Of a stretch of 12,897 nt of DNA, positions 1-5,449 are shown piece by piece (the first letter of the stretch is position 1; each line of letters starts with the position of its first letter). The translations under genes were made by a program, and so were the position numbers. The stretch comes from Candidatus Atribacter alterifermentans (GTDB taxonomy: Bacteria > Atribacterota > Atribacteria > Atribacterales > Atribacteraceae), in the NCBI GenBank assembly GCA_012517635.1, contig JAAYUP010000109.1:1-12897 (forward strand), read 5' to 3'. The notes under the pieces were generated by a model. That model had not been told where the DNA came from. It made no database searches and worked only from the letters and a program-made list of their open reading frames with translations.

Positions 1-6
1 AAAAAT

Positions 7-207
7 ATGCGCGAGTGTAAAATTCAGCAAAATTCTTTGGCCTGTCCCTGTACTTATGAACCATGTCCTCGAAAAGGGATATGTTGTGAATGCATCCAAT
101 ATCACTGGTCTCACCATGAACTTCCTGCTTGTTTTTTCCCAGCTGAAGTAGAAAAAACCTTTGACCGTTCCCTCCAGAAATTTTTATCTCTTTATAAAAA
201 AAAATGA
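7..207 (+). CDS. Small cysteine-rich protein, DUF6485-like
   Basis: Encodes 66 residues with eight cysteines (C4, C13, C15, C20, C26, C27, C29, C42). They fall in a pattern of Cys-Pro-Cys, a PCPRKG turn, CCEC, and a late Cys in LPACFFPAE. This matches my recollection of the small cytosolic DUF6485 family, which has a conserved N-terminal ECKI-type start, a CTYEPC core and an ELPACYFP segment. The Cys-rich layout suggests metal (zinc or Fe-S) binding, but no function is established. There is no signal peptide or membrane segment. The start at 7 gives the usual family length; its ribosome binding site would lie at or beyond the window edge, so an upstream start cannot be excluded. It lies 36 nt before the glycosylase gene on the same strand. 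The tail is Lys-rich (YKKK). Confidence 0.65.
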   Translation: MRECKIQQNSLACPCTYEPCPRKGICCECIQYHWSHHELPACFFPAEVEKTFDRSLQKFLSLYKKK

Positions 208-243
208 TTCATTTAAAAGGGGGTTATCGTTTCAAAAACAAAG

Positions 244-1161
244 ATGCAAATTACTCTCAACCCCCCTGTTCCTTTCACGCTTAAGCACTTAAAAAGAGTT
301 TATTCATCCCGAAGTGATCCTTCATGTTTATGGATTGATAATGTCCTCTATTTCGTTCTTATAAATAAAAACAATGATCCATTTTTGACTAAGATTGAGG
401 AATTGGGGACACCAAATCAACCTGTTCTTTTGGTAACCTCTGCTTCAGAGTTTGATTGCTTTCCAAAAATATCTCATTTATTTTCTTTTCAAGATGATCT
501 AATAAGTTTTTACCAAGCAATACGATCCGATCCGGTAATGAATCAAATTGTGAAGCAGTATTATGGAACTCGTATTTTTCATGCTCGAAGTTTTTTTGAG
601 AGTGCAGTAATCGCAATTTTAGAGCAACAAATATCGGTTCAAGCCGCAACCAAAATTCGGGAACGTTTCATCAACCGATTTGGTCGGGGACCAATTCAGT
701 TTGAAGGGATGAATTTTCGTGCCTTTCCGACTCCCCATGACTTACTTGAATCATCAATTGATGAAATTCGCTTAGTTGGGATATCGATGAACAAAGCTCG
801 AGCAATTTATAACTTAGCTCAATGCTTAGTTGAAGGAAGCTTTCAAGTGCAATCTCTATCACCTCACTTTAAAGACTTAAGTTTACAAAAGATCATGGCT
901 TTAAAAGGAATAGGTCTGTGGAGCGCTCAATATATTCTTACTTTGGGTTTAGCTTGGAACGATGTAGTTGCTCATGGTGATCTTGGGTTACGCAAAGCTA
1001 TTGGTCATTATTATAAAGAAGACCAGCCGGTTTATGTTGAAGAAAGTCATCATTTTTTAAAACGTTTTATTCCCTTTAGGCACATTGTTGGATATTACCT
1101 TTTGATGGATCATATTGAAAATGGAAAAAATTATAAAAGTCAACTTAAGCTAAACTCATAA
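244..1161 (+). CDS. AlkA-like DNA-3-methyladenine glycosylase (HhH-GPD family)
   Basis: A predicted base-excision-repair glycosylase of 305 aa that would remove alkylated purines from DNA in the cytoplasm. Residues ~1-95 are a divergent N-terminal domain in the position of the AlkA/OGG1 beta domain. The helical part begins near residue 115, with the family segment ILEQQISVQAA (125-135). A helix-hairpin-helix, LKGIGLWSA (220-228), follows, then AHGDLGLRKA, in which D246 aligns with the catalytic Asp of AlkA (D238 in E. coli). PFRHIVGYYLL near the C-terminus matches the terminal AlkA helix. There is no four-Cys Fe-S cluster, so it is not an EndoIII/MutY-type enzyme. The ATG at 244 is the only reasonable start: an in-frame stop lies at 214 and no ATG/GTG/TTG lies between them. 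The purine-rich AAAAGGGGG tract (~215-223) is about 20 nt upstream, unusually far for a ribosome binding site. The stop is 16 nt before the next gene. Confidence 0.87.
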   Translation: MQITLNPPVPFTLKHLKRVYSSRSDPSCLWIDNVLYFVLINKNNDPFLTKIEELGTPNQPVLLVTSASEFDCFPKISHLFSFQDDLISFYQAIRSDPVMNQIVKQYYGTRIFHARSFFESAVIAILEQQISVQAATKIRERFINRFGRGPIQFEGMNFRAFPTPHDLLESSIDEIRLVGISMNKARAIYNLAQCLVEGSFQVQSLSPHFKDLSLQKIMALKGIGLWSAQYILTLGLAWNDVVAHGDLGLRKAIGHYYKEDQPVYVEESHHFLKRFIPFRHIVGYYLLMDHIENGKNYKSQLKLNS

Positions 1162-1177
1162 TTTGGGATGGAAACAA

Positions 1178-1849
1178 ATGTTATCAAACGAAAATGCCAT
1201 CTGGATTGATTTAACACTACCAGTTTATAATGGATCGCCGGTTTTTCCCGGGCAACCATCACCGACTTTTTTTCCCTGGACTACACTTGATCTTCACCCC
1301 AATGCAACAACTGCCTTTTTTATGGTTGAACACACTGGTACTCATCTTGATGTTCCATCTCATTTTGATAAGACTGGATTATCGGTCGAAGAAATTCCAG
1401 TTGATCGATTTTGTGGAAGATGTCTCACTATTGATATAAGCCATTTCCAACCAGGTAGAAGTCTTTCAAAAGAAGAATTACAGAAGACAATCGACGAGCA
1501 GCAAATTGCAATTTTTCCTCATGACATTGTATTGTTTTATACCAAGGACAGCATTCGATATGGCCATGATGAATATTTTAAGCAATATGCTGGTTTATCT
1601 GGGGAAGCTGCTCATTATTTAGTTGAGCAGAAAATAAAAGGAGTTGGAATCGATGCACCAAGCATTGATCATGCACCCTATGATGGCCATCGAGTGTTTT
1701 TGCCCTCAGGAGTTATCATTTATGAATTTTTAACCAACCTTGAGCTTCTCCTTAAAAAGGAAGCTTTTTTTTGTGCTTTCCCACTCAAGTTTCATAAATG
1801 TACTGGTTCGCCGATCCGTGCCGTTGCTCAATTAAAAATGACCCGATAA
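1178..1849 (+). CDS. Cyclase family protein (kynurenine formamidase-like metal hydrolase)
   Basis: A 223-aa member of the cyclase/KynB fold (PF04199), cytosolic metal-dependent amidases or hydrolases. The hallmark HTGTHLDVPSHF is at residues 52-63 and provides H52, H56 and D58 as metal ligands. VGIDAPSID (156-164), H171 and E183 (in YEFL) correspond to the second active-site half, and the FPLKF...GSPIRAVA ending is typical. The family includes arylformamidases and other amide or lactone hydrolases, so the substrate cannot be named. I chose ATG 1178 because GGGATGG at 1165-1171 is well placed as a ribosome binding site. The in-frame TTG at 1163 would add five residues (MGWKQ) and has no such site. 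It follows the glycosylase by 16 nt, probably co-transcribed. A hairpin plus T-tract lies inside the gene near its 3' end. Confidence 0.85.
   Translation: MLSNENAIWIDLTLPVYNGSPVFPGQPSPTFFPWTTLDLHPNATTAFFMVEHTGTHLDVPSHFDKTGLSVEEIPVDRFCGRCLTIDISHFQPGRSLSKEELQKTIDEQQIAIFPHDIVLFYTKDSIRYGHDEYFKQYAGLSGEAAHYLVEQKIKGVGIDAPSIDHAPYDGHRVFLPSGVIIYEFLTNLELLLKKEAFFCAFPLKFHKCTGSPIRAVAQLKMTR
1743..1772 (+). terminator. Terminator-like hairpin inside the 3' end of the cyclase gene
   Basis: AGCTTC (1743-1748) pairs perfectly with GAAGCT (1760-1765). Additional C/G pairing in the CCTT/AAGG interior leaves an A-rich loop, and an uninterrupted run of eight T (1765-1772) follows. This has intrinsic-terminator form but lies inside the coding sequence, about 80 nt before the stop codon, where it encodes Leu/Lys/Glu-rich residues. 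It could be chance in AT-rich DNA, or it could end transcription within an actively translated gene. Confidence 0.3.
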
Positions 1850-2125
1850 AAAGAATGAGGAAGTTTTTAATTGTTCCTTTTATGAAGCCATTTTTCATAA
1901 AAATTTTTAAAATTATTGTATTTAATTTTTTAATTTTATATAGTATTCTTAAATATGATATAAAATTTCAATACCTATTGAATTCAGTTGAAAAATATTT
2001 GAACTCCCTTTCCGATACATCTATTTTACAATTAGAAAAGAAAAAATTGACACGTGCTTTTGGAACGAAGACCAAAAAAGCCTTTTATTCGTTCTCAAGA
2101 TGGATTGAAAGGTAAAGTCTATTGA

Positions 2126-2269
2126 GTTAAAATTTTTCGTAGATTAAATTATTTACGTAAGGTAAAAGGCATAATCTTTCACAATCGTATAACCAAAAAT
2201 GACCATTTAAAAGTTGGCGAATTTGTTCGGCTAAATATTGACTTCAATAAAGCAAAGTTTTTTAATTGA
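2126..2269 (+). pseudogene. Possible decayed coding fragment
   Basis: A 47-codon open stretch without a proper start lies between stop codons at 2123 and 2267. It contains the readable segment KVGEFVRLNID followed by KAKFF. This is vaguely like the C-terminal TOBE-type ending of sugar ABC ATPases (…vGd.V.L..d..k..lFD…). Open reading continues in another frame from 2265 (IEIDPYATFMAPVDDENT) and ends inside the next palindrome. The frame change plus the missing start suggests a gene remnant, but the similarity is weak and chance is a real alternative. Confidence 0.15.
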
Positions 2270-2333
2270 GATAGACCCTTATGCCACTTTCATGGCACCA
2301 GTTGATGATGAAAATACTGACTCAGGAATCGTT

Positions 2334-2365
2334 TCCCCCTTTTGAAAAGAGGGATAAAAGGGGGA
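2334..2365. repeat. Palindromic element with CCCCCTTTT/AAAAGGGGG arms
   Basis: TCCCCCTTTT (2334-2343) and AAAAGGGGGA (2356-2365) are perfect 10-bp inverted arms around a 12-base loop (GAAAAGAGGGAT). The loop itself repeats the AAAAGAGGG theme. The pattern resembles dispersed intergenic palindromes of the AATCCCCCTTT…AAAGGGGGATT type that I recall from many bacterial genomes. It is not a typical terminator because no T-run follows directly, though GAGTTTTTTCC follows a few bases later. Confidence 0.6.
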
Positions 2366-2382
2366 TTTGAGTTTTTTCCTGC

Positions 2383-2436
2383 TCTGTCATTGCGAGAAGG
2401 CTAACCGTCTTATGGTTAGACGACGTGGCAATCTCA
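2383..2436. repeat. REP-like palindrome of the GTCATTGCGAG…GTGGCAATCTC type
   Basis: The outer arms TGTCATTGCGAG (2386-2396 region) and GTGGCAATCTCA (2425-2436) are imperfect inverted repeats with an ATTGC/GCAAT core. They enclose an inner perfect hairpin, CTAACC (2401-2406) with GGTTAG (2414-2419) and a 7-base loop. The outer motif pair is a pattern I recognise as a dispersed REP/MITE-like element in many unrelated bacteria, with a variable inner stem. It carries no coding potential. It could be mobilised by a transposase acting in trans, but none is visible here. Confidence 0.65.
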
Positions 2437-2496
2437 TTGAGTAAATTTTTTTTTATGTTGCTTCCTCATTATCTTAAGGGAATCATTAAAAAACGA

Positions 2497-2532
2497 AATG
2501 CACCCTCCCCGCCGAAAGACGGCACCCCTCCA
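2497..2532. repeat. Third palindromic element with CACCC(C)TCC flanks
   Basis: CACCCTCCCC (2501-2510) and CACCCCTCC (2523-2531) are near-identical direct repeats flanking a small hairpin, GCCG-AAAGA-CGGC (2511-2523). The local C-richness contrasts sharply with the AT-rich surroundings. It resembles other dispersed intergenic repeats of the ACCCTCCCC…GACGGCACCCCTCC type. It lies about 60 bases after the previous element, so the spacer appears to be a landing zone for such sequences. Confidence 0.5.
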
Positions 2533-2656
2533 AGAATTATCCATTGAGCACGAAGATATCATGGTATCTTTGGAAGAAGGGTTTCATAAGGCTGCGTTAT
2601 TTTTAAAAACAATCAGTTTAAAAGAGGAATATGGAAAAACCTGGTGGGATTCGTAA
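2531..2656 (+). pseudogene. Possible C-terminal remnant of an unknown protein
   Basis: This open frame runs out of the preceding repeat and ends at a TAA (2654-2656). It encodes a non-low-complexity stretch that starts QELSIEHEDIMVSLEEGF and ends KEEYGKTWWDS. An ATG at 2561 could start a 31-residue peptide, but there is no ribosome binding site. I do not recognise the family. The balanced amino-acid composition is unlike random AT-rich translation, which is why I record it as a possible tail of a disrupted gene. Confidence 0.2.
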
Positions 2657-2742
2657 TAAGATGTTCAGTTTATTTTGAATTATGCAAAAAAATTCAAGCA
2701 AGAATCGATTCCAGTTTTCTATTCAAATTCGAAGAGAAAAAA

Positions 2743-2771
2743 TTAAACTTTTTTAATTGGTAGCCGATATA
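2743..2771 (+). promoter_or_regulatory. Putative sigma-70-type promoter of flgM
   Basis: TTAAAC (2743-2748) and GATATA (2766-2771) are separated by exactly 17 bp. Predicted initiation near 2778 gives a leader of about 26 nt before the ATG at 2804. The architecture is the same as at the promoter upstream of the TlpA-like gene (TTGAAC-17-GATATA). It is not a sigma-28-type flagellar promoter (TAAA…GCCGATAA), although GCCGATAT at 2763-2770 partly resembles that class's -10 box. Confidence 0.45.
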
Positions 2772-2803
2772 TTTATTTAAAGAAAGAAATGGGAGTCATC
2801 AAT

Positions 2804-3115
2804 ATGAAAATCTCGGAAGCGCAAATACAAAATGTCATAAAGATCTATAAAGAAAAAAAAATGAAGAAAACCCCTGAAACATTTACAGATAATAATAATT
2901 TGTTCATTAATCCTACATTGGTTTTCGTTTCGTCAGACTTGAAAAAATATCATGCTAAGTATCGTGAAATACCGAGTATCCGTGAAAACTTGGTTCAGGA
3001 ATTAAAAGAAAAAATTCAACGTGGAAACTATAATGTTCACGGTCTCGATATTGTCGAAAAATTAATTGGTCGGGAAGCTGCTGATTTATTGAGCGACATT
3101 TCAAGTAATGAATGA
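2804..3115 (+). CDS. flgM: Anti-sigma-28 factor, FlgM family
   Basis: A 103-aa FlgM-like protein. FlgM binds the flagellar sigma factor FliA/sigma-28 in the cytoplasm and blocks late flagellar transcription until it is exported. The N-terminus (MKISEAQIQNVIKIY) is the usual FlgM start. The middle (~20-45) is polar and probably disordered. The C-terminal sigma-binding region (~57-96) shows SIRENLVQELKEKIQRGNY, then VHGLDIVEKLIGREAADLL, matching the family pattern IR..kV..lK..I..G.Y.v....ia.kll. I chose ATG 2804 because GGGAG (2791-2795) lies 8 nt upstream; ATG 2789 would add MGVIN with only a weak purine tract before it. It stands alone, with no flagellar or chemotaxis genes nearby and non-coding DNA on both sides. 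Confidence 0.8.
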   Translation: MKISEAQIQNVIKIYKEKKMKKTPETFTDNNNLFINPTLVFVSSDLKKYHAKYREIPSIRENLVQELKEKIQRGNYNVHGLDIVEKLIGREAADLLSDISSNE

Positions 3116-3238
3116 TTTTTTTCTCAAAACGAGATGCGCTTATTATAAGGAATTTTATTTTAGAAATTCTTCCTTTTAAAGTCCTTTTTCTGCCATTTCT
3201 ATCCTTCTTTGCAAAGCCAAATTTTCAATTTTTTTTCT

Positions 3239-3277
3239 ATTGTGATTGAAAAAATATTCAAATTTCACAATTTTTTT
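3239..3277 (+). terminator. Candidate intrinsic terminator between flgM and the tlpA-like gene
   Basis: ATTGTGA (3239-3245) pairs with TCACAAT (3265-3271), and TTGAA (3246-3250) pairs with TTCAA (3257-3261). The loop is A-rich, there is a 3-base ATT bulge on one side, and a T-run (3271-3277) follows. The stem is AT-rich and therefore weak. It lies ~120 nt after the flgM stop and ~55 nt before the next predicted promoter, a sensible position for separating two transcripts. Confidence 0.45.
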
Positions 3278-3331
3278 ACTAAAAGAATCGAGGATAAAAA
3301 GTTAAGTTAGGCAAGGAATATTTCCATTTTA

Positions 3332-3360
3332 TTGAACGTTTGCTTTTCAATGGAGATATA
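3332..3360 (+). promoter_or_regulatory. Putative promoter of the tlpA-like/lpt operon
   Basis: TTGAAC (3332-3337), a 17-bp spacer and GATATA (3355-3360) form a sigma-70-type promoter, with predicted initiation near 3367 and a leader of about 28 nt. It is the only good promoter candidate I see before the closely packed run from 3395 to 8428, so it may drive all six genes. Confidence 0.5.
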
Positions 3361-3394
3361 CAACAATGACTTAAAATAGGGGGTTTGACGTTCG

Positions 3395-4162
3395 ATGAGA
3401 ACTACAAAATATTTCATTTTGATCGCACTGGTTTTTACTACTGTTTTTTCTTACTCGATATTTGTTACAGCAAAGCCGGCACCTCAATTTGAACTCCCCG
3501 GCCTTGATGGTAAAATGTATTCCTTGAGTGATTTTTTAGGAAAACCAATTATTATTAGTTTTTTTACCACTCAGTGTGGGTTTTGTGCCGAAGAACTTCC
3601 TTTGTTAAACGAAATTTACCATACATATAAGGAGAATGCCGGTCTTCAAGTTGTAGCAATCAATCTCGGTGAAAGTCGAGAAGCTGTTCAAAAAATGTTG
3701 GATAAAATTCCATATGATTATTTAACTTTACTTGATCAAGAAACCCAATTAGCTGGAACTTATCAGATATTTGGAGTCCCAACTGCATATTTTATTGATC
3801 CTTTGGGAAATATTAATGATTTTATTATTGGAGCAACCAATCGTGAAAATATCATGAAGAAGGTAAGTCGTATAATGTGGTATCGAGGTTTACAACCGAT
3901 AGAAATTGAGAATCTTATAAAAATTACTCCTCAAATAAAATTACTTGATTTCCGTTTAGCAAATGAAAATCCTTATTCGGATAAACTCAATGTTACCTAT
4001 CATACCATAACTGATATAAATCAAGTCTGGGAGAATTTTGATAAAAATTTAACTTATTTAGTTATTTCCAGTACCAATATTACTAGTCGTGAGATTTGCC
4101 AGCAGATGGCACTCAACGGGTATCAAAAAGTCTATTATCAATTATATTCTGAGAATGAGTAA
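3395..4162 (+). CDS. Secreted TlpA-like thioredoxin with degenerate rhodanese-like C-terminal domain
   Basis: A 255-aa envelope thiol-disulfide protein. Residues 1-26 form a signal peptide or signal anchor (MRTTKYF, a hydrophobic core, then VTA before KPAP). Residues ~28-160 are a TlpA/ResA-type redoxin: APQFELPGLDG start, active-site CGFC (C61, C64), and the cis-Pro loop GVPT (P129) before YFIDPLG. Residues ~168-255 look like a rhodanese domain: LLDFR (183-187), then YLVISSTNITSREICQQMA, then NGYQKVYYQL. Ser (S225/S226) sits where the catalytic Cys loop is expected, so sulfurtransferase activity is unlikely. AGGGGG (3378-3383) precedes the ATG by 11 nt. The 3' end overlaps the lptC start by 8 nt, tying it to LPS transport. 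It could be a reductant or a disulfide-handling factor; the direction cannot be told from sequence. Confidence 0.8.
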   Translation: MRTTKYFILIALVFTTVFSYSIFVTAKPAPQFELPGLDGKMYSLSDFLGKPIIISFFTTQCGFCAEELPLLNEIYHTYKENAGLQVVAINLGESREAVQKMLDKIPYDYLTLLDQETQLAGTYQIFGVPTAYFIDPLGNINDFIIGATNRENIMKKVSRIMWYRGLQPIEIENLIKITPQIKLLDFRLANENPYSDKLNVTYHTITDINQVWENFDKNLTYLVISSTNITSREICQQMALNGYQKVYYQLYSENE

Positions 4163-4730
4163 TGATTGGAAAACTTTATTATGGTTTTACCTTTCTTTGG
4201 GTTGTTTGGCGATTTTTATAGTCATTTTCTGGATTACGATACCAGAAAGCTCAAAAACATTTCAAACCGCCCTCATTTCTCCAACTCCAATTAACCAGGG
4301 TTCTTTGGTTATCCAGTTGGAGAAAGCTGAAATTAGTAGGATATCTGATACAGGCAAAGAATGGGAAATCCATACTGATGATCTCAGTAAAAACGGAGAG
4401 AAAATTTATATAAATGGCGTGCAAGGATTTCTTTATCAAAAGAATCAACCGCAGTATCAGGTTCAAGCCAAAAAAGGTGAAGTAAATATTGAAAATTCTG
4501 ATGCGCGGCTTGAACAAGTCAACCTCATTCAGGTAGACGGTGATGGCTCTATTGTTGGCGATTCCTTGACGTGGCGGAGTAATGAACAGTTTATGAGAAT
4601 AGAGAATGTTTTGGTTGAAAGAAAAAATCTACTAATTGTATCCAAGTATTTATGGTACGATTTATCAGAAGGAATTTTATCTTTTCCCGAAGATGTGACT
4701 ATAATTTTAAAGAACGAGGGGAATTTATGA
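4155..4730 (+). CDS. lptC: LPS export protein LptC
   Basis: A 191-aa LptC-family protein, the bitopic inner-membrane member of the Lpt complex that receives LPS from LptB2FG and hands it to LptA. One membrane helix spans about residues 7-29 (rich in Leu/Ile/Phe, ending FWITIP). A periplasmic beta-jellyroll domain follows, with the characteristic EWEIHTDDLSKNGEKIYI stretch and the later DSLTWRSNEQFMRIENVLVE and LSFPEDVTIIL. The ATG at 4155 puts the helix at the N-terminus as expected and overlaps the preceding gene's end (ATGAGTAA). An upstream in-frame ATG at 4089 would add 22 basic residues lying wholly inside the previous gene. The ribosome binding site is weak, which fits translation by coupling. 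The stop overlaps the lptA start (ATGA at 4727). Confidence 0.85.
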   Translation: MSNDWKTLLWFYLSLGCLAIFIVIFWITIPESSKTFQTALISPTPINQGSLVIQLEKAEISRISDTGKEWEIHTDDLSKNGEKIYINGVQGFLYQKNQPQYQVQAKKGEVNIENSDARLEQVNLIQVDGDGSIVGDSLTWRSNEQFMRIENVLVERKNLLIVSKYLWYDLSEGILSFPEDVTIILKNEGNL

Positions 4731-5449
4731 GAAGAAAAAGTATTGGGCCTATTCTATTGTGGGGTTTCTTTCTCTTCTTGTTGAGCATAGAAGGGATGGC
4801 TGCTGGTCAAAGTTCATCGGATGTAATCTTAAAAACATCATCAGCTGAATATGATGAAAAAACTGGTATTATTTATGCCAAGGGACAATCTACCATACAA
4901 TGGCAAGGTGTGACCATGATTTGTCCTTATCTTGAAGTCGATACCCTCAAGCAAGAAGCAAAAAGTGAAGGTGAAATTAAGGTTGTTTGGGAAGACAAAA
5001 CCATTTTTTCTCATTCTTTGTTTTTTTATGGTAAGGATAAAAAAGTGGTTATGACTGATATCCAAGGCAAAGGAAAGGATTTTAGCTTCCAAACCAAAAA
5101 GATGGATTTTTTTCTTTCTCCTGGGAAAATCATTTTATCCGGCAGCCCTCTTTTGATGGTAAATAATTTTCAAATAAGGCCTCAACAGATAGATTATAGC
5201 TTAAATGATAAAAAGTGGTTGGCTTCTTCGGTAGCAATTGCAAAGGAAGGGTGGACAGGTCAATCAAAAAGTGCCTATTATCAGGAAGGGTCAAGTTTCA
5301 TTGTATTAGAGGGGAATGCTACTGTTGAAAAAAATGGAAACCAATTACGTGGAGAGAAAATTCTTATTGATGTTGATACTGGAAAAGTAAAAGTAGAAGG
5401 GAATGTTGAAATAAATATTATGGCAATTGAGGGAGAAGAGACCAATTGA
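4727..5449 (+). CDS. lptA: Periplasmic LPS-binding bridge protein LptA (OstA-like)
   Basis: A 240-aa LptA-type protein. It has a signal peptide (residues 1-26, basic MRRK then a hydrophobic core ending GMAA) followed by OstA/LptA beta-taco repeats. The OstA pattern appears twice: near the N-terminus (SAEYDEKTGIIYAKGQSTIQ) and at the C-terminus (VLEGNATVEKNGNQLRGEKI, then DVDTGKVKVEGNVEI). The family forms a periplasmic bridge along which LPS slides from LptC to LptD. It is somewhat longer than E. coli LptA (185 aa), allowing an extra repeat. The ATG at 4727 is preceded by GAGGGGAA (~4715-4722) and overlaps the lptC stop by four bases. An in-frame ATG at 4652 would place 25 charged residues before the signal peptide and is rejected. 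The stop overlaps the TTG start of lptB. Confidence 0.85.
   Translation: MRRKSIGPILLWGFFLFLLSIEGMAAGQSSSDVILKTSSAEYDEKTGIIYAKGQSTIQWQGVTMICPYLEVDTLKQEAKSEGEIKVVWEDKTIFSHSLFFYGKDKKVVMTDIQGKGKDFSFQTKKMDFFLSPGKIILSGSPLLMVNNFQIRPQQIDYSLNDKKWLASSVAIAKEGWTGQSKSAYYQEGSSFIVLEGNATVEKNGNQLRGEKILIDVDTGKVKVEGNVEINIMAIEGEETN

Larger units (their letters stand above)
1850..2742. other. Long spacer without a convincing intact gene
   Basis: About 0.9 kb between the cyclase gene and flgM. The first ~250 bases are extremely AT-rich; their only long open frame (1798-2115) is low-complexity Phe/Ile/Lys and overlaps the cyclase gene. AGGAA (1858-1862) and TTCCT (1874-1878) followed by TTTT form a weak candidate terminator just after the cyclase stop. 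Three different palindromic repeats sit at 2334-2365, 2383-2436 and 2497-2532. Between and after them are short open stretches interrupted by stops and frame changes. The overall picture is a decayed, repeat-colonised intergenic region. Confidence 0.6.

Noticed and set aside
1163..1177. TTG start for the cyclase gene
   Set aside because: It lies one base after the previous stop without its own ribosome binding site; ATG 1178 has GGGATGG at good spacing.
1798..2115. A 105-codon open frame overlapping the cyclase 3' end
   Set aside because: It is low-complexity Phe/Ile/Lys translation of very AT-rich DNA, out of frame with the clear cyclase gene, with no ribosome binding site and no recognisable motif.
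1850..2788. Insertion sequence or CRISPR array in the long spacer
   Set aside because: No transposase frame, no long terminal inverted repeats and no regularly spaced direct repeats; only short palindromic elements of three different kinds.
2789..2803. Upstream ATG for FlgM
   Set aside because: GGGAG is correctly spaced for ATG 2804, and the protein from there begins with the usual FlgM MKIS start.
4089..4154. Longer N-terminus for LptC from ATG 4089
   Set aside because: The added 22 basic residues lie wholly within the preceding gene and would displace the membrane helix; ATG 4155 gives a normal LptC topology.
4652..4726. Longer N-terminus for LptA from ATG 4652
   Set aside because: It would put 25 Arg-rich residues before a clean signal peptide; ATG 4727 has a strong ribosome binding site and the usual 4-base overlap.
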